A DNA stretch of 64,000 bases, taken from Zunongwangia mangrovi (GTDB lineage Bacteria; Bacteroidota; Bacteroidia; Flavobacteriales; Flavobacteriaceae). Location: positions 682,001-746,000 of the forward strand of contig NZ_FOKV01000001.1 of the NCBI RefSeq assembly GCF_900112105.1, in the 5' to 3' direction. The stretch's first letter is position 1. Every line of letters starts with the position of its first letter. Of the stretch, positions 1-8,862 are shown one piece after another. Made by a program: the position numbers and the translations under genes. The notes under the pieces were generated by a model. That model had not been told where the DNA came from, made no database searches, and was given only the letters and a program-made list of their open reading frames with translations.

Positions 1-222
1 ACCGGCCCGTTAGATTTTGATGGACTGCCGGGATTAATTTTAGAGGCTACATGGGATAAAAGAATTATTTATTTCGCGACGAAAATAGAAAGCAGAGAAG
101 ATATTAAGATAGAAATCCCAACGGCAAAAAAAACAATTACCTATCAGGAAAGAGATACAATTACGAAGAAAATCCTTATGGAAATAAAAAGAAGAAGTGA
201 AATGTATGGAACAGAGTTTTAG
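1..222 (+). CDS. GLPGLI family protein, C-terminal fragment cut by window edge
   Basis: Only the last 73 codons are inside the window; the start lies upstream. The fragment opens with GPLDFDGLPGLILEA, the family signature, followed by the usual C-terminal stretch in which a beta strand (IIYFATKIES) leads to a charged helical tail. This makes it the first visible member of the tandem GLPGLI array. GLPGLI proteins are secreted proteins confined to Bacteroidota and have no established biochemical role. It is separated from the next gene by 80 bp, unlike the overlapping genes that follow, so it may belong to a separate transcript. Confidence 0.85.
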   Translation, partial: TGPLDFDGLPGLILEATWDKRIIYFATKIESREDIKIEIPTAKKTITYQERDTITKKILMEIKRRSEMYGTEF

Positions 223-302
223 TCTATACCGTTAATTCCTTTCTGTTTTAACTAATCGTTTAGTTTTATTTGTTATCTTGGTTGTTCATCTATCAAAAAT
301 CT

Positions 303-1046
303 ATGTTTCGGTCACTATTTTTTATCTTCTTCCTTTTTTGGAACTTTCAAATTTATGCTCAGCTACGATCTGGTGAAATTGAATATGCTATCGAAATCGA
401 AGAATTGCCAGAAGTAAAGCGAGGCGAAAACAAAGATGTTATACAGAAAATGTATAAAATGAGTAAGGATTATGTGGCACAGATGAAAGCCATATTAAAA
501 TTTGATAGATCTAAAGCTCTTTTTAAACTGGAAGAGGGAATGGAAATAGATCGAAAACCATATTATCGATTTTCGAAAGCTTTGGTAGGGCTGGATAAGG
601 TTTATTTAATCGAGGCAGATGCTAATAAACTGGTGATCCAACAAGAGGATTTTATGACGATGCATTTGGTTAAAGATAAAACCAAAGGCGCTGGGGAGTG
701 GGAGGTTTCTTCAGCATCTAAAATAATCGACGGTTTTAAGGTATTTAAAGCTAGCACAACTGAAGTTACTGAAAATTCTAAAGGAAAATTTGAGCATGAA
801 GTTATTGCCTGGTTTGCTCCAGAGCTGTCTTTTGGTTACGGGCCTTTTGGATATGGCGGTTTGCCGGGTTTAATTTTAGAATTACAGATCAATAGATCTT
901 ATCTTCCAATGACCTATAAGTTGAAAAGCATTAAGTTCAGTGATAAAGATTTGGAAATTCAGGCATTAGAAGGTAAAGAGATTTCTCGCGAAGCCTTAGA
1001 CGCTTTGTATAGAGAAGCAGCAGCCAATATGATGAAGTCGGGATGA
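303..1046 (+). CDS. GLPGLI family secreted protein
   Basis: A 247-residue secreted protein of unknown function. I chose the ATG at 303 because it gives a compact signal peptide (MFRSLFFIFF...IYAQ) ending in AQ; an in-frame TTG at 270 only adds 11 unlikely residues. The core of the family is present: a W-F-A-P-E strand, FGYGPFGYGGLPGLILEL and a C-terminal helix. Where several array members have a Cys in the preceding strand (GYSCFKA), this one has Val (GFKVFKA). The stop codon overlaps the next start by 4 bp, indicating translational coupling. Likely exported to the periplasm; the family's substrate or partner is unknown. Confidence 0.88.
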   Translation: MFRSLFFIFFLFWNFQIYAQLRSGEIEYAIEIEELPEVKRGENKDVIQKMYKMSKDYVAQMKAILKFDRSKALFKLEEGMEIDRKPYYRFSKALVGLDKVYLIEADANKLVIQQEDFMTMHLVKDKTKGAGEWEVSSASKIIDGFKVFKASTTEVTENSKGKFEHEVIAWFAPELSFGYGPFGYGGLPGLILELQINRSYLPMTYKLKSIKFSDKDLEIQALEGKEISREALDALYREAAANMMKSG

Positions 1047-1750
1047 AAAAAGCGTTGATATTTTGTAGCATATTATTCCTTTCGTTGAGTTTCTATGCTC
1101 AAACTGGTACGATTTGTCATTACAAGATCGTAGAATTTAAGGAGTTTGAAATTAAAAAGCCAGATGATGAAGCCCATCGCAACGCCATAAAAAGACTTAA
1201 TCAAGCTAGGAAAGCAACTTTAAAGTTTGATTTCGTCTTAGAGTTTAAGGATTCGGTTTCTTCCTTTCAGCTGGTTGATCGAATGGATAATGATGTCAAC
1301 ATGCCGGGATCTGCAAAGATTGGGCATGCAATGATAGGCAGCGGTGAGTTTTACCAAAACACAAAAAGTGGCGTTTGGCTAAAAACTTCGGAAGCTACCG
1401 GAAAAAAATATACGATTCAGGATTCTATAGATTTCGATTGGATAGTTACCAAAGAGACCAAAATCGTAAACAGATTTACCTGTTTTAGAGCTGAACTTCC
1501 AGAAAATGGAACTATCAAGGAGGTTTGGTTTACGCCACAGATCCCAGCATCTTTCGGGCCGTTGGGTTTTGGTGGTTTGCCGGGTTTAATTGTCGAAGTG
1601 AAAAGAGGAACCTTTGTGCTTTCTTTAGTCGAGATTAGTACAAGCCAACCGGTAAACATTAAAAAACCAGATTTTGGCAAATTAATTTCCGCAGAAAAAT
1701 ATAACAAGATGCTGGATGATATGCGCGGTACCATTTTTAAACAAGATTAA
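1043..1750 (+). CDS. GLPGLI family secreted protein
   Basis: 235 residues with a signal peptide ending SLSFYAQ. The signature reads FGPLGFGGLPGLIVEV near residues 170-185, preceded by VWFTPQIP and by a Cys-containing strand (FTCFRAEL). The start ATG overlaps the stop of the preceding gene (ATGA), so the two are coupled. Sequence identity to its neighbours is low outside the core motifs, so this is an old duplication rather than a recent copy. Function unknown; family membership is firm. Confidence 0.88.
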   Translation: MKKALIFCSILFLSLSFYAQTGTICHYKIVEFKEFEIKKPDDEAHRNAIKRLNQARKATLKFDFVLEFKDSVSSFQLVDRMDNDVNMPGSAKIGHAMIGSGEFYQNTKSGVWLKTSEATGKKYTIQDSIDFDWIVTKETKIVNRFTCFRAELPENGTIKEVWFTPQIPASFGPLGFGGLPGLIVEVKRGTFVLSLVEISTSQPVNIKKPDFGKLISAEKYNKMLDDMRGTIFKQD

Positions 1751-1751
1751 G

Positions 1752-2456
1752 ATGAAGTATGTTTTCAGTTTACTTTTTGGATTCAGTCTTTTAACTGGTT
1801 ATGCCCAGGATTCTGGCATAGCTACCTATAAAAAAGAATGGATCAATTTATATTCTGAATCGGCAGCAGGGCAACAGGATAAAATAGCAAATCCGCAGAA
1901 ATATAGACAGTACCGTGAGTTAGAAAAACTTCAGGAAGAACTTACAAAGCAGTTATCTTATAAACTGAAATTCGATAAAGATAGAAGCTTTTTTTATTTG
2001 GAAGACTTACTGAGTGTTGAAGATCAAGCCGACTTAGCCTTGGCTAAAGGGCCTTATCAGGGAGAATATTATTTTAACCGAAAGGCAGCTTCCATGATTT
2101 GGGCGATCGAAGCTCTGGGAGAAAAATTTCTTGTGAATGTAGATAAAATCGATTGGAAGCTGGAAAAAGAACGAAAAACAATTAGTGGCTATTCCTGCTT
2201 TAAAGCTTCAGCAAAAATAGCATTAGAGAAGGGTAAATTTCAAGATGTCATTGCCTGGTACACGCCAGAAATTCCGCTTAGTTACGGTCCGCTACATTAC
2301 AATGGTTTACCGGGATTGGTTGTGCAATTAGAAACTGGCAGTGAACTTTATAAACTTGTTCAAATTCAGCAAAAAGAGATAACAATTAATACGTCGCAAA
2401 AAGGAACTTCCATTAGCGAAGCTGACTTTTTTAAGCAATTTGAAAATTTTAAATGA
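1752..2456 (+). CDS. GLPGLI family secreted protein
   Basis: 234 residues counting from the ATG at 1752, one base after the previous stop; an in-frame upstream ATG at 1716 lies inside the previous gene and would bury the signal peptide. Mature protein begins with DSGIATYKKEW, nearly the same as the following gene, so these two are the closest pair in the array. Carries GYSCFKAS (conserved Cys), AWYTPEIP and the signature YNGLPGLVVQL. Ends in an ATGATG overlap with the next gene. Exported protein of unknown function. Confidence 0.88.
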   Translation: MKYVFSLLFGFSLLTGYAQDSGIATYKKEWINLYSESAAGQQDKIANPQKYRQYRELEKLQEELTKQLSYKLKFDKDRSFFYLEDLLSVEDQADLALAKGPYQGEYYFNRKAASMIWAIEALGEKFLVNVDKIDWKLEKERKTISGYSCFKASAKIALEKGKFQDVIAWYTPEIPLSYGPLHYNGLPGLVVQLETGSELYKLVQIQQKEITINTSQKGTSISEADFFKQFENFK

Positions 2457-3193
2457 TGAAAAAATACTACATCAGTTTTATCTTCCTCTGCTTTACGTTT
2501 TCTGTAATAGCGCAAAGTGGAATCGCTACCTATAAAAAGGAATGGACTTCTTTTGGATCTGAAGAAGGAATGAAGGAATTAAAAAAGACTAATCCGCAGC
2601 GATATCGAGAATATTCTAAAATGAAACTGGCCAGGGATCGACTCGCTAAACGACTAAAATATGAGTTGAAATTCGATAAAAATGAAGCAGAATTTAAACT
2701 TCCTGAATTGATGAGTGTCGATGATGATCCATACATGGCTTTAGCTACAGGCCCAAGAGATGGAATTTATTATACCAATTTAAAAAGCGGAAATACTTTC
2801 TTCTTTACCGATTCTTTTTACAATAGCACCTACTTAATCGAGTATCCACCCTATAAATGGGAAATTACCAAGGAGCAAAAAATCATTAATGGATATTCCT
2901 GTTTTAAAGCTAAGGGAACTCTAAAAACCTGGGATGGAAGCTTAGAAGTTTGGTTTACACCACAGCTAAATATCCCGTTGGGTCCAAGAGGAGTTACAGG
3001 CTTGCCGGGCTTGGTAGTTCAGGTAGAATATGGAAGGGAAGTGTTCACTTTAGTCGACATAGATTTGGAAGAAAAGCCTGGTGATATTAAAAAACCTAAA
3101 GCAGCTAACGAAGTTACAATTGCTGAATGGAAGAAAATAAACGAAGCAAGAAACGAGAAAGTGAAAAGTTTAATGAAAAACGATAAAAATTAA
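2453..3193 (+). CDS. GLPGLI family secreted protein
   Basis: 246 residues; two ATG codons in tandem (2453 and 2456) overlap the upstream TGA. Signal peptide ends FSVIAQ and the mature start SGIATYKKEW matches the previous gene, so the pair probably arose by recent tandem duplication. Conserved Cys strand GYSCFKAK, VWFTPQLN and the signature VTGLPGLVVQVE are present. It lacks the Tyr before GLPG seen in most members (here Thr). Function unknown. Confidence 0.88.
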   Translation: MMKKYYISFIFLCFTFSVIAQSGIATYKKEWTSFGSEEGMKELKKTNPQRYREYSKMKLARDRLAKRLKYELKFDKNEAEFKLPELMSVDDDPYMALATGPRDGIYYTNLKSGNTFFFTDSFYNSTYLIEYPPYKWEITKEQKIINGYSCFKAKGTLKTWDGSLEVWFTPQLNIPLGPRGVTGLPGLVVQVEYGREVFTLVDIDLEEKPGDIKKPKAANEVTIAEWKKINEARNEKVKSLMKNDKN

Positions 3194-3201
3194 TATTGAA
3201 A

Positions 3202-3606
3202 ATGATGAGAGCGAAATTAACTGTTTTATTATGTGTTTTAGGCTTTTCAATGGGCGTGAGTGCACAATCTTCGACAGAAAATAACAAAGTTTTTTATCTG
3301 AATGTTTTTATAAATGCGAATAAAACTATTTATGTAGAGGAAGAAAAAACTTCGTTTCAAAATGTACAAAATCAGGTTGCAGAGATGCTGCGTAAGCAGC
3401 CTTTTAAAGTAGATCAACAAATTATATTCAGAATTTTTGGCGATAAAGATCTTGATATGGGCTATATCATCGATGTTAATGCTGAAATGAGGAAAGCAAT
3501 TCAAGAAAATATAAAAACCGAACGTTACCTTTTAGAAACAAAAAAGTTAAATGTCGATGGGCAAAATTGGTTTCAGAAAATCGACCTAAAAGCACTAAAG
3601 CAATGA
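3202..3606 (+). CDS. Small secreted protein resembling the periplasmic domain of ExbD/TolR
   Basis: 134 residues from the ATG at 3202 (a second ATG follows immediately; an upstream TTG at 3196 is less likely). It has a cleavable signal peptide ending GVSAQ and no GLPGLI motif. The mature part looks like the C-terminal domain of ExbD/TolR: a strand plus turn and strand (LNVFINANKTIYVEEE), a helix, a strand (QIIFRIFGDKD) and a helix (GYIIDVNAEMRKA). Real ExbD has an N-terminal membrane anchor; here it is replaced by a signal peptide. The resemblance is by eye only. Its stop overlaps the next GLPGLI start, so it is embedded in the same transcript. Confidence 0.6.
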   Translation: MMRAKLTVLLCVLGFSMGVSAQSSTENNKVFYLNVFINANKTIYVEEEKTSFQNVQNQVAEMLRKQPFKVDQQIIFRIFGDKDLDMGYIIDVNAEMRKAIQENIKTERYLLETKKLNVDGQNWFQKIDLKALKQ

Positions 3607-4325
3607 AGAAATTAAGGTGTTTATTATTGATTTGTTTTTTTGGGTTTTCGTTAAACGCGCAAAGTCTAGAGGTGGTTTACGGGGTAAGTACAGAACTTTC
3701 GTTAACCAAAGAACAACTCGAAAAAATACCGCCGCAAATAAGAGAACACTATAAACAATCATTTAAGAATCTAAAGCATATAAAATACAGGCTTCAAATA
3801 AATGATCACGAAAGCTTATTTAAAATGCAGGAATCAATGGAAAATGAGGCCTTAAGCGGATTTGCGTTTACAAGGATCATGGCAGGTTTTAGTGGAACTT
3901 ATTATAGCAACTATCAAAAAGATATATGCTTAAATCAGACAAATGCTTTTGGAAGAGAATTTATAATAAGTTCTAAAATGAGTAATATGATATGGCAACT
4001 CAGTAAAGAGCAAAAAACCATAAAAGATTTCAAAGTTTATAAAGCTTCAGGATTTGAAACCATTAAAAATAATTCGGGAGAACATGAAATTTCAATTATC
4101 GCATGGTACACACCAGAAATAAATTTACCCTTTGGGCCGGCCAATTACGGTAATTTACCTGGACTTATTTTGGAACTGGAAAGGAACAAGAAAACCTATA
4201 CCATCGAAAATATACAAGATAAAGAAAATATAAAAATCGAAAAACCAAGTAAAGGTAAGCAGGTCACGCATGCAGAGTTTGAAGAGATTGGCGCTAGAGT
4301 GATGAAAAATTTAGGAAGTAATTAA
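3603..4325 (+). CDS. GLPGLI family secreted protein with a divergent signature
   Basis: 240 residues; the ATG at 3603 overlaps the upstream TGA and starts a signal peptide MKKLRCLLLI...LNAQ. An upstream in-frame ATG at 3567 lies inside the preceding gene and is rejected. The signature is changed to YGNLPGLILELE (Asn in place of the first Gly), and the usual Cys strand has Val (DFKVYKASG), as in the gene at 303. AWYTPEINLPFGP is intact. The 303 and 3603 genes may therefore form a Cys-less subgroup. Function unknown. Confidence 0.86.
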   Translation: MKKLRCLLLICFFGFSLNAQSLEVVYGVSTELSLTKEQLEKIPPQIREHYKQSFKNLKHIKYRLQINDHESLFKMQESMENEALSGFAFTRIMAGFSGTYYSNYQKDICLNQTNAFGREFIISSKMSNMIWQLSKEQKTIKDFKVYKASGFETIKNNSGEHEISIIAWYTPEINLPFGPANYGNLPGLILELERNKKTYTIENIQDKENIKIEKPSKGKQVTHAEFEEIGARVMKNLGSN

Positions 4326-4340
4326 TATAAAATTCACAGT

Positions 4341-5072
4341 ATGAAAGTATTCACTCTTTTCCTTTTAATACTGGTGTGTTCTTGCGGTTACCCTCAATCA
4401 GGTACAGCAATCTATAAAAAAAAATATACCGGGGATTATGCAGGTAGCAGTAGGGGTTTAAAATTGAAGAAGGCCGATCCTCAAAGATTTGCGCTTTATA
4501 AAAATATAGAAGAGAAAAGGAGAAAATATACAAAAATACTTGAGTACGAGCTTGTGTTTTCGGGCTCTAAATCTCTTTTCACAATGAAGGAAGTTATGGA
4601 TATAGCTGATGAAAATAATATCAAACTTGCTGCAGGTCCCAATACAGGAATTTATTATCATAACGCAACTGAAAACACTACTATATTTAATGCAGAAAGA
4701 TTGAACCAAACCTTTAATATAAAGCTTATGCCTGTTCGGTGGAAGCTATTTAATGAAGAGAAAACAATAAATGGCTATAAATGTAGGAAAGCAATAGGTG
4801 AGATGATAGTTTATGATAAACAATTAGAGGAAAAATTAATTCCGGTTGAAGCATGGTATTCTTTGGATATACCGGTTAATTATGCTCCAAACGGTTTTGC
4901 GGGATTGCCCGGCTTAATCGTAAGTGTAGAAGAAAGAGGTGAAAAGTTTATTTTAGAAAGTTTCAAATTGCATAAGAAGGATAAAAATATAGAAAGGGTA
5001 AAGGGAGAGGAGATTACGTTAAAGGAATTTTATCAAAAAATACATAGAGCATTACAAAGTTTCAAGGGTTAA
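4341..5072 (+). CDS. GLPGLI family secreted protein, possible lipoprotein
   Basis: 243 residues, 15 bp after the previous gene. The signal region MKVFTLFLLILVCSCGYPQSG ends in VCSC, which could be read as a lipobox, or as an ordinary signal peptide cut later. The body shows GYKCRKA, AWYSLDIPVNYAP and FAGLPGLIVSVEE. It is the last gene of the tight run: a 100-bp gap follows before the next GLPGLI gene. Function unknown; lipidation is uncertain. Confidence 0.85.
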   Translation: MKVFTLFLLILVCSCGYPQSGTAIYKKKYTGDYAGSSRGLKLKKADPQRFALYKNIEEKRRKYTKILEYELVFSGSKSLFTMKEVMDIADENNIKLAAGPNTGIYYHNATENTTIFNAERLNQTFNIKLMPVRWKLFNEEKTINGYKCRKAIGEMIVYDKQLEEKLIPVEAWYSLDIPVNYAPNGFAGLPGLIVSVEERGEKFILESFKLHKKDKNIERVKGEEITLKEFYQKIHRALQSFKG

Positions 5073-5103
5073 AGTTTGCAGGTTTATTATTTTAGGCCAA
5101 GAC

Positions 5104-5115
5104 GTTAAATTTAAC
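5104..5115. promoter_or_regulatory. 12-bp perfect palindrome upstream of the last GLPGLI gene
   Basis: GTTAAATTTAAC reads the same on both strands and sits 58 bp before the ATG at 5173, in the only sizeable gap of the array. Its place and symmetry fit a repressor or activator site, but AT-rich palindromes also arise by chance and no regulator is known. Confidence 0.35.
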
Positions 5116-5172
5116 AGTCGTAATGGAAGTTTAAGCTTATAATCTTAGTAACTTGATATCAGCGCATTGGTT

Positions 5173-5850
5173 ATGAAACAATTTTATTCATTTATATTGA
5201 TATTTACATTTTTTGCTGGGTTTTCTCAGGAAAAGCAAATAGGAGAAGTTCTTTATGAAGTGAATATGATGATGCCAGAAGATACCAATCAAGGTACTTC
5301 GTCAGCAGAAACTAGAAACAAGGTTAGAATGTTAATGAAAACTTCGCGCCCTGAGAGATTCAAGCTTATTTTTAATGAAAATGAATCAAGATATGAAATT
5401 ATAAAGAGAATGAATTCTGATATTGATCCTACAATAAATTTGTCCAGAATTCTTGGGGGCGAGACTAAAGTCTTTTATCAGAATGTTAAAGCTGATATTC
5501 AATACTATAATGAAAATTTTAGTGGCGAGGATTGGAGTGTGTTTTATGAAAATTACAACTATAAATTAACCAAAGAAAAGAAAACGGTGTTAGGCTTCTT
5601 ATGTTATAAAGCAACTTTTGGGAAAGGGCGTTATGCATGGTATACACCAGAAATTCCTGTAAATTTTGGCCCTGGTAAATATAATGGTCTTCCCGGTTTG
5701 GTTCTTGAAGCTATGCATAAAGGTTTACTCATTACTGCCAAAAAAATAAACCTAGACTCAAATAACATACAATTAGAAGTTCCCATTGTTGGAAAGAAAA
5801 TTAGTGAAGAAGATTATATAGATCTAAAATCCAAAAATGCAGATTTTTAA
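5173..5850 (+). CDS. GLPGLI family secreted protein
   Basis: 225 residues from the ATG at 5173 (an in-frame TTG at 5167 adds two residues and is not needed). Signal peptide ends FFAGFSQ. Contains GFLCYKATFG, AWYTPEIPVNFGP and YNGLPGLVLEA. The segment between the Cys strand and the WYTPE strand is shorter than in other members, giving one of the smallest proteins of the array. A separate promoter is possible because of the 100-bp gap upstream. Followed after 55 bp by the receptor gene, consistent with the frequent pairing of GLPGLI genes with TonB receptors in this phylum. Confidence 0.88.
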   Translation: MKQFYSFILIFTFFAGFSQEKQIGEVLYEVNMMMPEDTNQGTSSAETRNKVRMLMKTSRPERFKLIFNENESRYEIIKRMNSDIDPTINLSRILGGETKVFYQNVKADIQYYNENFSGEDWSVFYENYNYKLTKEKKTVLGFLCYKATFGKGRYAWYTPEIPVNFGPGKYNGLPGLVLEAMHKGLLITAKKINLDSNNIQLEVPIVGKKISEEDYIDLKSKNADF

Positions 5851-5905
5851 ATACTATTATTAAGAGCCTAATTAAATGTTTACCTAACAACTTTATTCCT
5901 TTAAT

Positions 5906-8587
5906 TTGATTAAAATATTTAGGCTTAGTTATTGTTTTATTATCTTAAGTTTTATGCTTGGCAAGGTCCACGCACAAACCTACACCGGTACCGTTAAAGA
6001 CTCCGCCAATGCGCCACTTCATGGCGCTAACCTTATTGCTATTCCAGATAGTGATGATCTTAATATGGCCTTTTCTATTTCAGATGAAAAAGGGAGGTAT
6101 CGCCTTAACCTGGAAAAAGACAGTAGCTATGTGATCGAAATTAGTTATTTGGGTTATCAAAAAATCATCGATTCGATCATTGCCAGCCGTGATATTCAGA
6201 AAGATTATATCATGCAGGCCAGTAACGAAAGCCTGGAAGAAGTCCTTATTAAAAAGAAAATGGCGGTGGTCGTAAAAGAAGATACCACAATTTACCGTAC
6301 CGATGTCTTTAAAACCGGGGAAGAGCGTAAGCTTCGCGAAGTTTTAAATAAATTGCCAGGTGTGGAAGTAGATCGTGAAGGAACCATTACCGTAATTGGC
6401 AAAAAGGTAGATAAATTAATGGTCGATGGGAAAACATTTTTTACCGGAGACTCTAAACTTGCCGTAGAAAATATTCCCGCCGATGCTGTAGATGAAGTCG
6501 AAGTGCTGGATAATTACAGCGAAATTCCGTTTTTAAAAGGCCTGGAAGACAGTGATAAAATGGCGATGAACATTAAACTCTCTGAAGGTAAAAAGAAATT
6601 TGCGTTTGGTGATATCGAAGTCGGCGGCGGTGTAGAAGATCGCTATTCCCTGCATCCTACTTTATTTTATTATAGCCCGAAAACCTCAGTAAATGTTATA
6701 GGTGATTTTAATAATACCGGGCAAAAGTCGTTTTCCATGCAGGATTATATCAATTTCGAAGGTGGTTATTTATCGCTTATGGATCGCCCAAATGCAAATA
6801 ATATTTATAATGATGATTTTGCACAATTTCTGCGGAATGAAGATTTTACCTATAACAAAAATGAATTTGGCGCTTTTAATATTGCCCAGGAAATAACTAG
6901 TGATCTCGATCTAAATGCCTACAGCATTATTTCTAATAATAAGCTGGAAACGCTGGAAGAATACAATATTACCTATATCGATGAAGAGCGAGGCTTGGAT
7001 GAATTTCGCGAAACCCGCCAAAATAACGATCTGTTCTTTACATTGAATAAATTGCAATTGCGTTATCGCCCAAATCCCGATGAAGATCTTACGTACGATG
7101 CCTATGTAAAAACATCTTCGGCTACAGCAAACGGAATTTTGAATTCATTTACTCCGGTAGATTCTACGTTTATCAATACCATGGCAAATCCCGATGGAAT
7201 CGATTTTACACAACATTTAAACTACAGCAAACAGTTTTCCTTTGAACATACCTCTACACTAAATGTCGATTATAAATATTCGAAGAACGAAAATGATAAA
7301 GATTGGTTATTTAACGAGCCGATTTTTAATACGATTATTCCGTTTGTAGAAGAAGACAGTCTGCATTTATTTCAGCAGGTAAATACCACGCTCAACCAAG
7401 CCAGTTTAGATCTCAAGCATTATTGGGTGCTTAACAATACCAATCATATTTATCCGGCATTGGGGATTAGTTTTTCAGATCAGCTTTTTAGCACTCTCGA
7501 CGAGCAACAATTGGATTCTGGAGAAATTAATGGTTTTACTGAAGCTGATTTTAATAATGATGTACATTACCGGTTGGTCGATCAATATGTAGGTTTTCAA
7601 TATAAAACCATGTTTGGCGATCTTATTTTAAAACCAGGTCTTTTTTATCATTACTACCTGTGGCAGGTCACACAGTTTGCTGATGAAATTACCAATGAAA
7701 CAAAACCGGTTTTGTTACCCGAATTTGAAAGTGAATATAAACTTGGCGGTTCAGAAAAAATACGATTAAATTACAGCATGCGTTCCAGTTTTGCCAATGC
7801 ATCAAGTTATGCCAATCGCTATCGCTTAAGTAGTTTTAATAGGATTTACCGCGGAAATGAAGATTTAGAGAATCAATTGTATCATCGGCTTTCGTTGAGC
7901 TATTATAAGTTTAGTCTTTTTAAAGGTATCAATTACAATTTCTTTTTTAATTATTCGAATAGGGTACGATCCATTTTAAATGCAACGATTTTAGAGGGAA
8001 TTAACCAGATCTCGAGTCCAATTTATACCGATTTGCCCAATGAAACCTACAGCTTGCGAGGTTCTTTTACCAAGCGAATCAGTGACTTTCGATTTACGGT
8101 AGATGGTGATGCTGCGCTGTCTAGTTATAGCCGAATTGTAAACGAAAATATTATTGATTATGATTCTGAAAATTATGGTTACAGCCTGCGAATTCGAACT
8201 ACTTTTGACGATCTCCCAAATTTAGATGTGGGTTACGAACATGATTTTAGTGCTTTTGGATCTGATAATTTTCAGAATCGATTTGTGCAATTTCAACCTT
8301 TTGCCCGCTTAGAATATGACTTTTTAGACGGATTTATTCTGAAAGCCGATTACGAATATAATTATTACAAAAATCAGGAAAACGACCAGGTGAACCGTTT
8401 TCAGATAGGAAATGCCTCGCTGTTTTATAATAAATTGGATAGCGCCTGGAGTTTTGAGGTTGAAGTCAATAATATGCTGGATGCCAACTTCCGAAGGGAA
8501 AATTCATTTTCAGAATTCATCGTTACCGATAGTCGTGTTTACCTACAACCAAGAACTGTTCTTTTGAAAATTGCTTATAAGTTGTAG
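5906..8587 (+). CDS. TonB-dependent receptor-like outer-membrane protein with carboxypeptidase-regulatory-like domain
   Basis: 893 residues. Order of parts: signal peptide (to about 24, ending KVHAQ), a carboxypeptidase-regulatory-like beta-sandwich (about 25-110, TYTGTVKDSANAPLHGANL), a plug domain (about 130-215, with LREVLNKLPGVEVDREGTI and VDGKTFFTGD), then a long beta-barrel of the OMP_b-brl_3 type ending in a Leu. The start used is TTG at 5906 because it alone supplies the whole signal peptide; the first ATG (5954) would cut it. The same TTG lies in a TTAATTTG sequence that resembles a -7 promoter box, so the true start deserves checking. Likely substrate unknown; it closes the GLPGLI array and may act with those proteins. 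Confidence 0.8.
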   Translation: MIKIFRLSYCFIILSFMLGKVHAQTYTGTVKDSANAPLHGANLIAIPDSDDLNMAFSISDEKGRYRLNLEKDSSYVIEISYLGYQKIIDSIIASRDIQKDYIMQASNESLEEVLIKKKMAVVVKEDTTIYRTDVFKTGEERKLREVLNKLPGVEVDREGTITVIGKKVDKLMVDGKTFFTGDSKLAVENIPADAVDEVEVLDNYSEIPFLKGLEDSDKMAMNIKLSEGKKKFAFGDIEVGGGVEDRYSLHPTLFYYSPKTSVNVIGDFNNTGQKSFSMQDYINFEGGYLSLMDRPNANNIYNDDFAQFLRNEDFTYNKNEFGAFNIAQEITSDLDLNAYSIISNNKLETLEEYNITYIDEERGLDEFRETRQNNDLFFTLNKLQLRYRPNPDEDLTYDAYVKTSSATANGILNSFTPVDSTFINTMANPDGIDFTQHLNYSKQFSFEHTSTLNVDYKYSKNENDKDWLFNEPIFNTIIPFVEEDSLHLFQQVNTTLNQASLDLKHYWVLNNTNHIYPALGISFSDQLFSTLDEQQLDSGEINGFTEADFNNDVHYRLVDQYVGFQYKTMFGDLILKPGLFYHYYLWQVTQFADEITNETKPVLLPEFESEYKLGGSEKIRLNYSMRSSFANASSYANRYRLSSFNRIYRGNEDLENQLYHRLSLSYYKFSLFKGINYNFFFNYSNRVRSILNATILEGINQISSPIYTDLPNETYSLRGSFTKRISDFRFTVDGDAALSSYSRIVNENIIDYDSENYGYSLRIRTTFDDLPNLDVGYEHDFSAFGSDNFQNRFVQFQPFARLEYDFLDGFILKADYEYNYYKNQENDQVNRFQIGNASLFYNKLDSAWSFEVEVNNMLDANFRRENSFSEFIVTDSRVYLQPRTVLLKIAYKL

Positions 8588-8694
8588 AACGCTGCGCTGT
8601 TAGATTTTAGACATGAGACCGCTTCGCTTTTAGATGTTAGAGCTTAGACTAGAGAGAATAGATATTTTTTATGTTGAATTTTGAATACAAAAAC

Positions 8695-8742
8695 TTGTCA
8701 CTTCGAGTGATTGCGAGTTTAGGAGCAATTGTATCGAGAAGT
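8695..8742 (+). repeat. Dispersed intergenic repeat, copy 1
   Basis: The two ends of this element, TTGTCACTTCGAGTGAT (8695-8711) and AATTGTATCGAGAAGT (8727-8742), occur as exact reverse complements at 14593-14609 and 14552-14567. The middle differs in length (15 against 25 bp). The ends are themselves partly complementary (CACTTCGAG / CGAGAAGTG), so a transcript could fold into a hairpin. Confidence 0.75.
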
Positions 8743-8862
8743 GGATGTTAGTCAGAATTTCAAAAAGAATGAAATTCAAGATTATATAATTTAGAAGTTA
8801 ATTTTGGCTGAAAGCTGAACGCTAATAGCTAAAAGCTGTCAACAGTAAACCGTGAACTTTTC

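Noticed and set aside
1417-1734. 105-codon minus-strand frame inside the GLPGLI array
   Set aside because: Antisense of the gene at 1043-1750; no independent support.
1716-1751. Upstream start for the GLPGLI gene at 1752
   Set aside because: It would place 12 residues before a clear signal peptide and overlap the previous gene more than needed.
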